Origin: Bacteroidota bacterium
GTDB taxonomy: Bacteria; Bacteroidota; Bacteroidia; NS11-12g; UBA955
Direction: 5' to 3'
DNA: 9,015 nt
NCBI GenBank assembly: GCA_027488495.1
Contig: JAIYBO010000047.1
Span: 1-9,015, forward strand
Shown piece after piece: positions 1 to 8,431 of this stretch. Position numbers and translations under genes: made by a program. Numbering within the stretch: position 1 is the stretch's first letter; each line of letters starts with the position of its first letter. The notes under the pieces were generated by a model that had not been told where the DNA came from, searched no databases, and saw only the letters and a list, made by a program, of their open reading frames with translations.

Positions 1-81
1 AAAGAGAAGGTTTCTAAAGCAGAAGCTGAAGACTTGGCAGCTAAATTGAAAGAGGCCGGCGCTACAGTTGAAATTAAGTAA
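1..81 (+). CDS. rplL: 50S ribosomal protein L7/L12, C-terminal end (partial)
   Basis: Reading frame 1 from the window edge gives 26 residues, KEKVSKAEAEDLAAKLKEAG then ATVEIK, followed by TAA at 79-81. This matches the last helix and strand of the L7/L12 C-terminal domain; family proteins typically end in a 'K..VSK.EAE.LK.KLEEAGA.VE.K'-like sequence. L7/L12 forms the ribosomal stalk, which recruits and activates translational GTPases such as EF-Tu and EF-G. The start and most of the gene lie left of the window. Its position directly before rpoB on the same strand is the standard bacterial order, and this supports the call despite the short fragment. The rpoB start lies 98 bases downstream of the stop, beyond a hairpin. 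Confidence 0.95.
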   Translation, partial: KEKVSKAEAEDLAAKLKEAGATVEIK

Positions 82-101
82 GCACTAAACCAATGTACCC
101 T

Positions 102-138
102 AAGGCCCCGGAAATTCCGTGGGCCTTTTGGGCGTTTT
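102..138 (+). terminator. GC-rich hairpin between rplL and rpoB, candidate attenuator
   Basis: AAGGCCC at 102-108 pairs with GGGCCTT at 121-127. The inner bases CGG (109-111) can pair with CCG (117-119), leaving loop AAATT and one unpaired T at 120. Short T runs follow at 126-129 and 135-138. This resembles an intrinsic terminator with a weak, interrupted U-tract. In E. coli the rplL-rpoB gap is known to hold an attenuator that lets only part of the transcripts continue into rpoB. By analogy, this hairpin may set the ratio of RNA polymerase subunits to ribosomal protein. The structure is seen in the sequence; the attenuation role is inferred. Confidence 0.6.
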
Positions 139-160
139 AAGACGAACACTACTGTCAAAC

Positions 161-182
161 CATAAAAAAACCAAAAAAATTG
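161..182 (+). promoter_or_regulatory. A-rich translation initiation region with TTG start of rpoB
   Basis: Two runs of seven A (164-170 and 173-179), separated by CC, lie directly before the TTG at 180-182. No GGAGG-like Shine-Dalgarno sequence is present. Reading back in frame from the TTG reaches a TAA at 138-140 with no ATG or GTG between, and the next in-frame Met lies more than 120 codons downstream, inside the conserved protein. The TTG is therefore the only sensible start. Bacteroidota are known to start translation with A-rich, unstructured leaders instead of Shine-Dalgarno pairing, which fits what is seen here. Confidence 0.7.
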
Positions 183-3100
183 AGCACCATACAAAACAAA
201 AGGATTTCATTTGGCAAGGTAAAACACGCCATTGATTATCCCGATTTTCTGGACGTACAACTCCAATCTTTCCAAGAGTTTTTCCAGTTAGACACTCCGG
301 CCGACAAGCGCGAGGGAGAGGGATTGTTTGAAGTATTCCGCGAGAACTTCCCAATCACCGATACCCGTAACATCTTTGTGTTGGAATTCCTAGATTATTT
401 CGTGGATCCCCCAAGGTATGTAATCAACGAATGCATTGAGCGTGGTTTAACCTATGCCGTGCCGTTGAAGGCCAAGTTGAAATTGAGCTGTAACGATCCA
501 GAACATGAAGATTTTCAGACCATAGTTCAGGACGTGTATTTGGGAACTATCCCATACATGACTCCGAATGGTACATTTATCATTAACGGTGCTGAGCGTG
601 TAATTGTGAGTCAATTGCACCGTTCACCAGGTGTATTCTTTGGACAGAGTGTACACAGCAACGGAACGAAATTGTATTCTGCTCGTGTGATTCCTTTCAA
701 AGGTTCTTGGATTGAATTCGCAACAGATGTGAATGCGGTGATGTATGCATACATCGATCGTAAAAAGAAATTCCCTGTAACAACATTGCTTCGTGCCATT
801 GGATTTGAGAGTGATAAAGACATTCTTGATATTTTTGGTTTGAGTGAGGAAGTGAAGGTTTCAAAGGCAGGTTTGAAGCGTGTGATTGGTCGTAAATTGG
901 CTGCACGTGTGCTTCGTACTTGGATTGAGGATTTCGTGGATGAGGATACTGGAGAGGTAGTGAGCATCGAGCGCAATGAAGTGATATTGGAGCGTGATAC
1001 TGTTTTGGCAGAAGATCACATAGATGTCATCGTTGAGGCTGGTGTTAAATCGATCATTTTGAATGCTGAAACCGAAAATGGTATTAGCTATGATGTGATC
1101 TATAATACTTTGCAGAAAGATACTTCTAACAATGGCAAAGAAGCCTTGGAAGTGATCTATCGTCAATTGAGAAATGCTGATCCACCGGATGAAGAAACAG
1201 CACGTGGAATCATTGAGCGTTTGTTCTTCTCAGACAAGCGTTATGATTTGGGTGAAGTAGGTCGTTATCGTATTAATAAAAAATTGGAGATCGACACCCC
1301 TATGGAGGTGCGCGTTCTTACAAAAGAGGATATCATCAGCATCATCAAGTACTTGATTGAACTTTACAACGGTTCTGAAATACTCGATGATATTGATCAC
1401 TTGAGCAACCGCCGTGTCCGCACCGTGGGTGAGCAATTGTATGCTCAGTTTGGTGTTGGTTTGGCGCGTATGGCAAGAACCATCCGTGAGAAGATGAACA
1501 TTCGTGACAACGAAGTATTCACGCCTCAAGATTTGGTGAACGCACGTACATTGTCGAGTGTAATTAATTCATTCTTTGGAACGAACCAGTTGAGTCAGTT
1601 CTTGGATCAAATCAATCCTTTGGCAGAAATTACGCACAAACGTCGTTTGAGCGCACTGGGTCCGGGTGGTTTGAGTCGTGAACGTGCAGGTTTTGAAGTT
1701 CGTGACGTACACTACACGCACTACGGTCGTTTGTGTACCATCGAAACACCAGAGGGTCCGAACATCGGTTTGATTTCATCGTTGTGTGTACACGCGAAAA
1801 TCAACGGCATGGGATTCTTGGAAACGCCTTATCGTAAAGTGGTAAATGGCAAAGTGGAAAGTGGTATCGTATATCTTTCTGCAGAGGAAGAGGATGGTAA
1901 AACTATCGCACAGGCCAATGCCGAGTTAGACGAAAAAGGAAACTTTATGACAACGTTGGTGAAGAGCCGTAAGGAAGGTGACTTCCCATTGGTGAACCCA
2001 GCGCAGTTAGAATATATGGACGTAGCTCCGAACCAGATTGTATCGATTGCTGCTTCATTGATTCCTTTCTTGGAGCATGATGATGCAAACCGTGCATTGA
2101 TGGGTTCTAACATGCAGCGTCAGGCCGTTCCATTGTTGCGTCCTGAAGCCCCTATTGTTGGAACTGGATTGGAAGAGAAAGTGGCTCGCGACAGTCGTTC
2201 ATTGATCAACTCAGAAGGCAGTGGTGAAGTGGTTTACGTGGATGCACGTGAAATCCGCATTCGTTATGAGCACAATGAATTTGATGATTTGGTGAGCTTT
2301 ACTGGCGATACCAAAACGTATAATTTGATCAAATTCCGTAGAACCAACCAAAACTCTTGTATCAACTTACGTCCGATCGTGAAAAAAGGCGACCGAGTAA
2401 CTAAAGGACAAGTTTTGTGTGAAGGTTATGCGACTCAGGGTGGTGAATTGGCATTGGGAAGAAACTTGCGTGTGGCCTACATGCCATGGCAGGGTTACAA
2501 CTTCGAGGATGCGATTGTAATCTCTGAAAAGGTAGTGAAAGACGATTGGTATACAACTGTTTACATTACTGAATTTGAATTGGAAGTTCGCGATACAAAG
2601 CGTGGTGAGGAAGAGTTAACGAATGATATTCCAAACGTAAGTGAGGAAATGACTCGCAACTTGGACGAAAACGGTTTGATTCGTGTGGGTGCTGAGGTGA
2701 AGGAAGGTGATATTTTGATCGGTAAAATCACTCCAAAAGGAGAGACTGAGCCATCACCTGAAGAGAAGTTGTTGCGTGCCATCTTTGGAGACAAAGCGGG
2801 TGACGTGAAAGACGCTTCTTTGAAAGCTTCTCCTGGTGCTCAAGGTGTTGTTATCGATAAAAAATTGTTCTCTAAGAGCAAAAAAGATAAAGGCACTCGC
2901 AGTGGAGATAAAACCCGCTTGTCGAAAATGGATGACGACCACCGCAAGGATTTGGGTCATTTGAAAGATGAGTTGGTGAAAAAATTGTTCCAATTGGTTG
3001 GTGGCAAGACTTCACAAGGTGTTTATAACATGTACAGCGAGGAATTGATTCCAAAGGGTACAAAATTCACTCAGAAGAATTTGATGAGCATTGATTACAG

Positions 3101-3983
3101 CAATGTGAACTATCACAATTGGACGAGTGATTCTGATAAGAACGATTTCGTGGTTCGTTGTTTAACCAACTACATCAATGTTCACAATGAGAAGGTGACC
3201 AATTACAAGCGCGATCATTACTCAATCAGTGTGGGTGATGAATTGCCAACCGGAATTTTGCAATTGGCTAAGGTTTATGTTGCCAACAAGCGTAAATTGA
3301 AGGTGGGCGATAAGATGGCGGGTCGTCACGGAAACAAGGGTATCGTAGCACGCATTGTGCGTGAGGAAGATATGCCATTCTTGGACGATGGAACTCCGAT
3401 GGATATCGTATTGAACCCATTGGGTGTACCTTCACGTATGAACTTGGGTCAGATTTACGAAACTGTATTGGCATGGGCTGGTAAGGAAATGGGCGTTCGT
3501 TTTGCGACACCGATTTTCGATGGAGCTACCATGGCTGAGATCGACGAGGTAACTGAAAAAGCAGGTATCCCGAAGAACGGTTTGGTTTATTTGAACGATG
3601 GTTTGAGCGGTGTGAAATTTGATCAACCCACTACTGTAGGTATCAGTTACATGTTGAAATTGGGACACATGGTGGATGATAAGATGCACGCACGTTCAAT
3701 CGGGCCATACTCACTCATTACTCAACAGCCGTTGGGTGGTAAGGCGCAGTTTGGTGGTCAGCGTTTCGGTGAAATGGAAGTGTGGGCGTTGGAGGCATTT
3801 GGTGCTGCCAACATCTTACGCGAGATTCTCACAGTGAAATCGGATGACATTACCGGTCGTGCGAAGGCATATGAGGCCATTGTTAAGGGTGATAACATCA
3901 CAAACATTGGCACACCAGAATCGTTCAACGTATTGCTCCACGAGCTCCGTGGTTTGGGCTTGGAAGTAACATTTATGGATTAA
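180..3983 (+). CDS. rpoB: DNA-directed RNA polymerase subunit beta (RpoB)
   Basis: This 1267-residue protein forms one jaw of RNA polymerase and part of the active centre. It starts at TTG because no in-frame ATG lies upstream and conserved sequence (YPDFLDVQLQSFQEFF) begins about 20 residues in. The rifampicin pocket spans about residues 470-493. Q473, D476, H486, R489 and S491 match E. coli Q513, D516, H526, R529 and S531, and I532 matches I572, so the main drug contacts look wild type. The active-site lysines of GDKMAGRHGNKG are K1045 and K1053 (E. coli K1065 and K1073). The conserved C-terminal clamp/switch block GGKAQFGGQRFGEMEVWALE is intact. The i9 insert (about 895-1025) has the Bacteroidota form. 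The protein is about 75 residues shorter than E. coli RpoB, largely because the region between MNLGQIYE and FATPIFDGA lacks about 50 residues. It lies in an operon with rplL upstream and rpoC 16 bases downstream. No frameshift is seen. Confidence 0.98.
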   Translation: MSTIQNKRISFGKVKHAIDYPDFLDVQLQSFQEFFQLDTPADKREGEGLFEVFRENFPITDTRNIFVLEFLDYFVDPPRYVINECIERGLTYAVPLKAKLKLSCNDPEHEDFQTIVQDVYLGTIPYMTPNGTFIINGAERVIVSQLHRSPGVFFGQSVHSNGTKLYSARVIPFKGSWIEFATDVNAVMYAYIDRKKKFPVTTLLRAIGFESDKDILDIFGLSEEVKVSKAGLKRVIGRKLAARVLRTWIEDFVDEDTGEVVSIERNEVILERDTVLAEDHIDVIVEAGVKSIILNAETENGISYDVIYNTLQKDTSNNGKEALEVIYRQLRNADPPDEETARGIIERLFFSDKRYDLGEVGRYRINKKLEIDTPMEVRVLTKEDIISIIKYLIELYNGSEILDDIDHLSNRRVRTVGEQLYAQFGVGLARMARTIREKMNIRDNEVFTPQDLVNARTLSSVINSFFGTNQLSQFLDQINPLAEITHKRRLSALGPGGLSRERAGFEVRDVHYTHYGRLCTIETPEGPNIGLISSLCVHAKINGMGFLETPYRKVVNGKVESGIVYLSAEEEDGKTIAQANAELDEKGNFMTTLVKSRKEGDFPLVNPAQLEYMDVAPNQIVSIAASLIPFLEHDDANRALMGSNMQRQAVPLLRPEAPIVGTGLEEKVARDSRSLINSEGSGEVVYVDAREIRIRYEHNEFDDLVSFTGDTKTYNLIKFRRTNQNSCINLRPIVKKGDRVTKGQVLCEGYATQGGELALGRNLRVAYMPWQGYNFEDAIVISEKVVKDDWYTTVYITEFELEVRDTKRGEEELTNDIPNVSEEMTRNLDENGLIRVGAEVKEGDILIGKITPKGETEPSPEEKLLRAIFGDKAGDVKDASLKASPGAQGVVIDKKLFSKSKKDKGTRSGDKTRLSKMDDDHRKDLGHLKDELVKKLFQLVGGKTSQGVYNMYSEELIPKGTKFTQKNLMSIDYSNVNYHNWTSDSDKNDFVVRCLTNYINVHNEKVTNYKRDHYSISVGDELPTGILQLAKVYVANKRKLKVGDKMAGRHGNKGIVARIVREEDMPFLDDGTPMDIVLNPLGVPSRMNLGQIYETVLAWAGKEMGVRFATPIFDGATMAEIDEVTEKAGIPKNGLVYLNDGLSGVKFDQPTTVGISYMLKLGHMVDDKMHARSIGPYSLITQQPLGGKAQFGGQRFGEMEVWALEAFGAANILREILTVKSDDITGRAKAYEAIVKGDNITNIGTPESFNVLLHELRGLGLEVTFMD

Positions 3984-3999
3984 TCCCCAGAAACCAATC

Positions 4000-6900
4000 A
4001 TGCAACTTCAAAAGAAAACACAAAAACAAGGGAGTAACTTTAGCAAGATTCGTATCTCGCTTGCATCTCCTGAAAACATATTACGTCGCAGTTTCGGTGA
4101 AGTAGTTAAACCCGAAACCATTAACTATCGCAGTTATAAGCCTGAAATGGGCGGATTGTTCTGTGAGCGCATTTTCGGTCCAATCAAGGATTACGAATGT
4201 CATTGCGGTAAATACAAGCGTATCCGTTACAAGGGTATCGTTTGTGACCGTTGTGGTGTAGAGGTAACCGAGAAGAAGGTGCGTAGAGAGCGCATGGGTC
4301 ACATCAATTTGGTGGTACCTGTGGCTCACATTTGGTACTTCCGTTCTTTGCCGAACAAAATTGGTTATTTGTTGGGAATCCCTACCAAGAAATTGGATAT
4401 GGTGATTTACTATGAGCGTTATGTAGTGGTTCAGACCGGTGCAGCGAGCAATGTGAATTACTTGGATTTGTTAACAGAGGAAGAGTACTTAGACATTTTG
4501 GATTCTTTGCCAAAAGAAAACCAGATGTTGGAGAATTCTGACCCCAACAAATTTGTAGCTATGATGGGTGCAGAGGCATTGGAAGAGTTGTTGAAGCGTG
4601 TGAATTTGGACACGTTGAGCTACGACTTGCGTAACCAAGCTGCTACTGAGACTTCACAGCAACGTAAGCAAGAGGCGTTGAAGCGTTTGAAAGTCATCGA
4701 AAGCTTCCGCGGTGCTCAGTTGACTGGTGAAAATCGCCCTGAGTGGATGATCATGAAAATGTTGCCAGTAATTCCACCAGAATTGCGCCCGTTGGTGCCA
4801 TTGGAAGGTGGAAGATTTGCTACATCGGATTTGAATGATTTGTATCGCCGTGTAATTATCCGTAACAACCGTTTGAAGCGTTTGGTTGAGATCAAAGCCC
4901 CAGAGGTGATCTTGCGTAACGAAAAGCGTATGTTGCAGGAAGCGGTGGATTCATTGTTGGATAACACCCGTCGTGCAAGTGCTGTAAAGAGCGAAGGCAA
5001 TCGTCCGTTGAAATCTTTGAGCGATATGCTTAAGGGTAAGCAAGGTCGTTTCCGTCAGAACTTGTTGGGTAAGCGTGTGGATTATTCTGGTCGTTCGGTT
5101 ATTGTTGTTGGACCTACACTTAAATTGAATGAGTGTGGTTTGCCAAAGAACATGGCGGCGGAATTATTTAAACCGTTTATTATCCGTAAATTGATTGAAA
5201 GGGGTATCGTAAAAACCGTGAAAACTGCGAAGAAAATCGTAGAGAAAAAAGATCCGGTGATTTGGGATATCTTGGAAAATATTTTGAAGGGTCATCCAGT
5301 GTTGTTGAACCGTGCTCCTACGCTTCACAGATTGGGTATTCAGGCTTTCCAACCCAAGTTGGTTGAGGGCAAGGCCATTCAATTGCACCCATTGGTATGT
5401 TCAGGATTCAACGCGGATTTTGACGGTGACCAAATGGCGGTTCACGTTCCTTTGGGCAATGCAGCTGTTGCAGAAGCGCAGTTGTTGATGTTGGCATCGC
5501 ACAACATTTTGAACCCAGCGAACGGTGCACCAATTACAGTACCTTCTCAGGATATGATCTTGGGATTGTATTACATCACCAAAGAGCGTAAATCTACCCC
5601 AGAGCATCCAGTGAAAGGTGAAGGTTTGTCGTTTTATGGTGCTGAAGAAGCCATCATCGCTTACAACGAAGGCAGGGCTGAATTGCACTCAAAGGTGAAG
5701 TGTAAGGCCACTGTATTGGAGAACGGTGAGTTGGTAGAAAAGATCATTGATACCACCATCGGAAGAATCATCTTTAACCAAGTGGTTCCGAAGGAAGTTG
5801 GATACATCAACGAATTGTTGAAGAAAAAGAACTTGCGTGACATCATCACCAAGATCATTCGCTTCAGCGGTGTTGCCAAAGCAGCAGATTTCTTGGATAA
5901 CATCAAGAACTTGGGCTTCCACTATGCATTTAAAGGTGGATTGAGCTTTAACTTGAGTTATGTGAAGATTCCTGTTGAAAAGGAACAGTTGGTGAGCAAG
6001 GCAATGGAAGAAGTATTGGAAATTCAATCGAATGCCGATATGGGTTTCATTACCAACAACGAGCGTTACAACCAAGTAATTGATTTGTGGACACGTGTAA
6101 ACAACCAGTTGGCGCGTGTGTTGATCAACGATTTGCAGAACGAAGACCAAGGTTTCAACCCCATTTATATGATGTTGGATTCTGGAGCCCGTGGTTCTAA
6201 AGAGCAAATTCGTCAGTTGGGTGGTATGCGTGGTTTGATGGCGAAGCCTCAAAAGAATACAGGCGGTTCAGGTGGAGATACCATTGAAAACCCAATTATT
6301 TCAAACTTCAAAGAGGGTTTGAACGTATTGGAGTATTTCGTATCTACGCACGGTGCTCGTAAAGGTTTGGCGGATACGGCGTTGAAGACTGCGGATGCGG
6401 GTTACTTGACCCGTCGTTTGCACGACGTTGCGCAGGATGTTGTGATTACTGAGCCAGATTGTGGTACCCTTCGTGGTATTGCGATGTCTGCTTTGATGAA
6501 CAACGACGAAATCACTGAGCCATTGTACGAAAGAATCTTGGGAAGAACTGCCCTTGACGATGTTTATAATCCAACAACCGGTGCGTTGATCGTTGCGGGT
6601 GGTCAGGAATTAACAGAAGAAATTTCTGTGGCCATTGAAGAGGCGGGCATCGAGGAATTGGAAATTCGTTCGGTATTGACTTGCGAAACCCTCACGGGTG
6701 TTTGTGCTGCTTGTTACGGTCGTAACTTGTCTACTGGAAGAATGGTTCAAGCTGGAGAAGCTGTGGGTGTAATCGCTGCACAGTCTATCGGTGAACCAGG
6801 AACGCAGTTGACGTTGCGTACTTTCCACACGGGTGGTGCGGCGTTGAACATTGCTGCTGAGAATACATTGACTACAAAGTACGATGGTATGATCAGTTTC

Positions 6901-8310
6901 GATGGAATGCGTACAGTAACCAAGTTTGAAACCGATGAAAATGGTGAAGCCAAAAATTCTGAAATCGTATTGGGACGTTCAGGTGAAGTGCGCGTATTGG
7001 ATCCAAAAACCAAAACCGTAATTACCACTTACAACATTCCTTATGGTGCCGTTTTGATGGTGAAAGAAGGTCAGAAAGTGAAAAAAGGCGATGTGATGTG
7101 TACTTGGGATCCATTTAACACATTGATCGTATCTGATATTGATGGTAAAGTATCTTATGAAAACATCATTGAAGGTGTGAACATGAGAGAAGAAGGTGAT
7201 GAGCAAACAGGTTTGTCTGAATTGGTGATTGTGGAAAGTCGTGATAAAACGAAGGTTCCTCAGTTCCGAGTAGAAGGTAACGATGACGTTGTGAAGATTT
7301 TCAACATGCCTATGGGTGCCATTTTGGTGGCCAAGAACGGCAACGCTGTAAAAGGTGGTGATGTGTTGGCGAAGATTCCTCGTTCTGCTACCCGTACACG
7401 AGACATTACCGGTGGTCTTCCCCGTGTTACTGAATTGTTTGAAGCGCGTAACCCTTCGAATCCTGCAGTAGTTGCAGAAATCGATGGTGTTGTAACTTAC
7501 GGTGTTTCTAAGCGTGGTAACCAGGAAATCATCATTACTTCAAAAGATGAAGAGGTGAAGCATTATCAGGTGCCATTGTCTAAGCACATCTTGGTACACG
7601 ATGGTGACTACGTGAGAGCGGGTCAACCATTGAGTGATGGCGCAATTACTCCACAAGATATTCTTCGTATTGAAGGTCCTGCATCAGTACAACGTTATGT
7701 ATTGAACGGAATTCAAGAAGTATATCGTTTGCAGGGTGTAACGATCAACGACAAGCACATTGAAGTGATCGTACGTCAGATGATGCAGAAGATGGAAATT
7801 GTTGATCCAGGCGATACTCGTTTCTTGGAAGGTGAAATTGCGGATCGTTGGACTTTGCGTCTAGAGAACGACAATATTTACGACAAGAAGTTTGTAACCA
7901 ACCCTGGTGATTCAACGAACATGCATGCTGGTCAGATCGTGAGTTTGAAAGACTTGCGTCAAGAGAACAGTACTTTGCGTCGTCAGGACATGGCATTGGT
8001 AGAATACCGTGATGCAGTGGCAGCAACAGCTACGCCTGTATTGCAGGGTATTACTCGTGCATCGTTAGGAACTCAGAGCTTTATGAGTGCGGCATCGTTC
8101 CAGGAAACCACTAAGGTGTTGAACGAAGCGGCAATTTCAGGAAAGATTGACGAGTTGAAAGGCTTGAAAGAAAACGTAATTGTAGGTCATTTGATTCCTG
8201 CTGGTACTGGATTGAGAAGATTCCAGGAAGTGATTACCGGATCAAAAGAAGAGTACGAGCGTTTGATGGCTACCAAGTACGAGGAAGCGGAAGAAGAGGC
8301 TCAGGCTTAA
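4000..8310 (+). CDS. rpoC: DNA-directed RNA polymerase subunit beta' (RpoC)
   Basis: This 1436-residue protein is the catalytic subunit of RNA polymerase, and its length is normal for Bacteroidota. The N-terminal zinc site uses C67, C69, C82 and C85 (CHCGKYK...CDRCG). The catalytic motif NADFDGDQ has the Mg-binding aspartates D473, D475 and D477. The F-loop (about 745-765) carries a Gly-rich extension relative to E. coli, MAKPQKNTGGSGGDTIENP, as I recall for this phylum. The bridge helix is about 776-811 (STHGARKGLADTALKTADAG). The second zinc site is C821, C895, C902 and C905. The trigger loop QLTLRTFH has H943 (E. coli H936) and L939 where E. coli has M932. A trigger-loop insert of about 185 residues (about 948-1131) holds repeated sandwich-barrel hybrid motifs, like E. 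coli SI3, before DITGGLPR. The acidic tail EEAEEEAQA ends the protein. The ATG at 4000 follows the rpoB stop by 16 bases without a clear Shine-Dalgarno, so the two are probably co-transcribed. Confidence 0.98.
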   Translation: MQLQKKTQKQGSNFSKIRISLASPENILRRSFGEVVKPETINYRSYKPEMGGLFCERIFGPIKDYECHCGKYKRIRYKGIVCDRCGVEVTEKKVRRERMGHINLVVPVAHIWYFRSLPNKIGYLLGIPTKKLDMVIYYERYVVVQTGAASNVNYLDLLTEEEYLDILDSLPKENQMLENSDPNKFVAMMGAEALEELLKRVNLDTLSYDLRNQAATETSQQRKQEALKRLKVIESFRGAQLTGENRPEWMIMKMLPVIPPELRPLVPLEGGRFATSDLNDLYRRVIIRNNRLKRLVEIKAPEVILRNEKRMLQEAVDSLLDNTRRASAVKSEGNRPLKSLSDMLKGKQGRFRQNLLGKRVDYSGRSVIVVGPTLKLNECGLPKNMAAELFKPFIIRKLIERGIVKTVKTAKKIVEKKDPVIWDILENILKGHPVLLNRAPTLHRLGIQAFQPKLVEGKAIQLHPLVCSGFNADFDGDQMAVHVPLGNAAVAEAQLLMLASHNILNPANGAPITVPSQDMILGLYYITKERKSTPEHPVKGEGLSFYGAEEAIIAYNEGRAELHSKVKCKATVLENGELVEKIIDTTIGRIIFNQVVPKEVGYINELLKKKNLRDIITKIIRFSGVAKAADFLDNIKNLGFHYAFKGGLSFNLSYVKIPVEKEQLVSKAMEEVLEIQSNADMGFITNNERYNQVIDLWTRVNNQLARVLINDLQNEDQGFNPIYMMLDSGARGSKEQIRQLGGMRGLMAKPQKNTGGSGGDTIENPIISNFKEGLNVLEYFVSTHGARKGLADTALKTADAGYLTRRLHDVAQDVVITEPDCGTLRGIAMSALMNNDEITEPLYERILGRTALDDVYNPTTGALIVAGGQELTEEISVAIEEAGIEELEIRSVLTCETLTGVCAACYGRNLSTGRMVQAGEAVGVIAAQSIGEPGTQLTLRTFHTGGAALNIAAENTLTTKYDGMISFDGMRTVTKFETDENGEAKNSEIVLGRSGEVRVLDPKTKTVITTYNIPYGAVLMVKEGQKVKKGDVMCTWDPFNTLIVSDIDGKVSYENIIEGVNMREEGDEQTGLSELVIVESRDKTKVPQFRVEGNDDVVKIFNMPMGAILVAKNGNAVKGGDVLAKIPRSATRTRDITGGLPRVTELFEARNPSNPAVVAEIDGVVTYGVSKRGNQEIIITSKDEEVKHYQVPLSKHILVHDGDYVRAGQPLSDGAITPQDILRIEGPASVQRYVLNGIQEVYRLQGVTINDKHIEVIVRQMMQKMEIVDPGDTRFLEGEIADRWTLRLENDNIYDKKFVTNPGDSTNMHAGQIVSLKDLRQENSTLRRQDMALVEYRDAVAATATPVLQGITRASLGTQSFMSAASFQETTKVLNEAAISGKIDELKGLKENVIVGHLIPAGTGLRRFQEVITGSKEEYERLMATKYEEAEEEAQA

Positions 8311-8340
8311 TTTTCAGCAACCGATAAATTGTAAATTCGC

Positions 8341-8371
8341 ATTAAGGGCGGCCCAATGGGCCGCCCTTAAT
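8341..8371. terminator. Perfect inverted repeat after rpoC, likely transcription terminator
   Basis: Bases 8341-8354 (ATTAAGGGCGGCCC) pair without mismatch with 8358-8371, leaving loop AAT. The stem is 14 bp with a nine-base GC-only core (8346-8354). It begins 31 bases after the rpoC stop codon and 57 bases beyond the stop of the convergent ABC gene, so it could end transcription from both sides. The + strand continues CGTTTATGG and lacks a true U-tract. On the - strand the flank reads GCGAATTTACAATTT, which is only moderately T-rich. The hairpin is certain from the sequence; terminator function is inferred from its position at the operon end. Confidence 0.8.
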
Positions 8372-8411
8372 CGTTTATGGAGGCCAACATATGGAATGGT
8401 TGAGCAAGGGG

Positions 8412-8431
8412 TTACTTACTTACCTACTTAC
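8412..8431. repeat. Short TTAC tandem repeat (5 units, one degenerate)
   Basis: The sequence reads TTAC-TTAC-TTAC-CTAC-TTAC. It overlaps the stop codon of the - strand ABC gene (TAA at 8430-8428). Reading on in that frame, the repeat supplies a second in-frame TAA at 8418-8416, so the gene ends in a double stop. The tract is short and may be chance. It lies at the boundary of the convergent genes, where sequence constraint is low. Confidence 0.5.

Noticed and set aside
100..354. 84-residue - strand frame across the rplL-rpoB spacer and the rpoB start
   Set aside because: Most of it is antisense to the rpoB N-terminus, the remainder spans the hairpin, and no family is recognised.
2868..3255. 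Lys/Asp-rich divergent stretch in RpoB resembling a separate domain insertion
   Set aside because: It matches the Bacteroidota form of the beta i9 insert, flanked by conserved VVIDKKLFS and GDELPTGILQLAKVY. It is ordinary for the phylum.
5689..6252. 187-residue open frame on the - strand inside rpoC
   Set aside because: It lies wholly antisense to a highly conserved part of rpoC, has no recognisable domain and no plausible promoter or ribosome site. Long antisense frames are common opposite codon-biased genes.
6841..7395. Repeated beta-rich segment in RpoC that might look like an inserted foreign domain
   Set aside because: It is the known trigger-loop insert with sandwich-barrel hybrid motifs, placed between H943 and DITGGLPR as in E. 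coli SI3. The codon use is like its surroundings.
8332..8339. TAAATTCG, close to the Bacteroidota -7 promoter consensus TAnnTTTG
   Set aside because: It has one mismatch and no TTG at the expected upstream distance, and it lies between a stop codon and a terminator. Chance is the simplest explanation.
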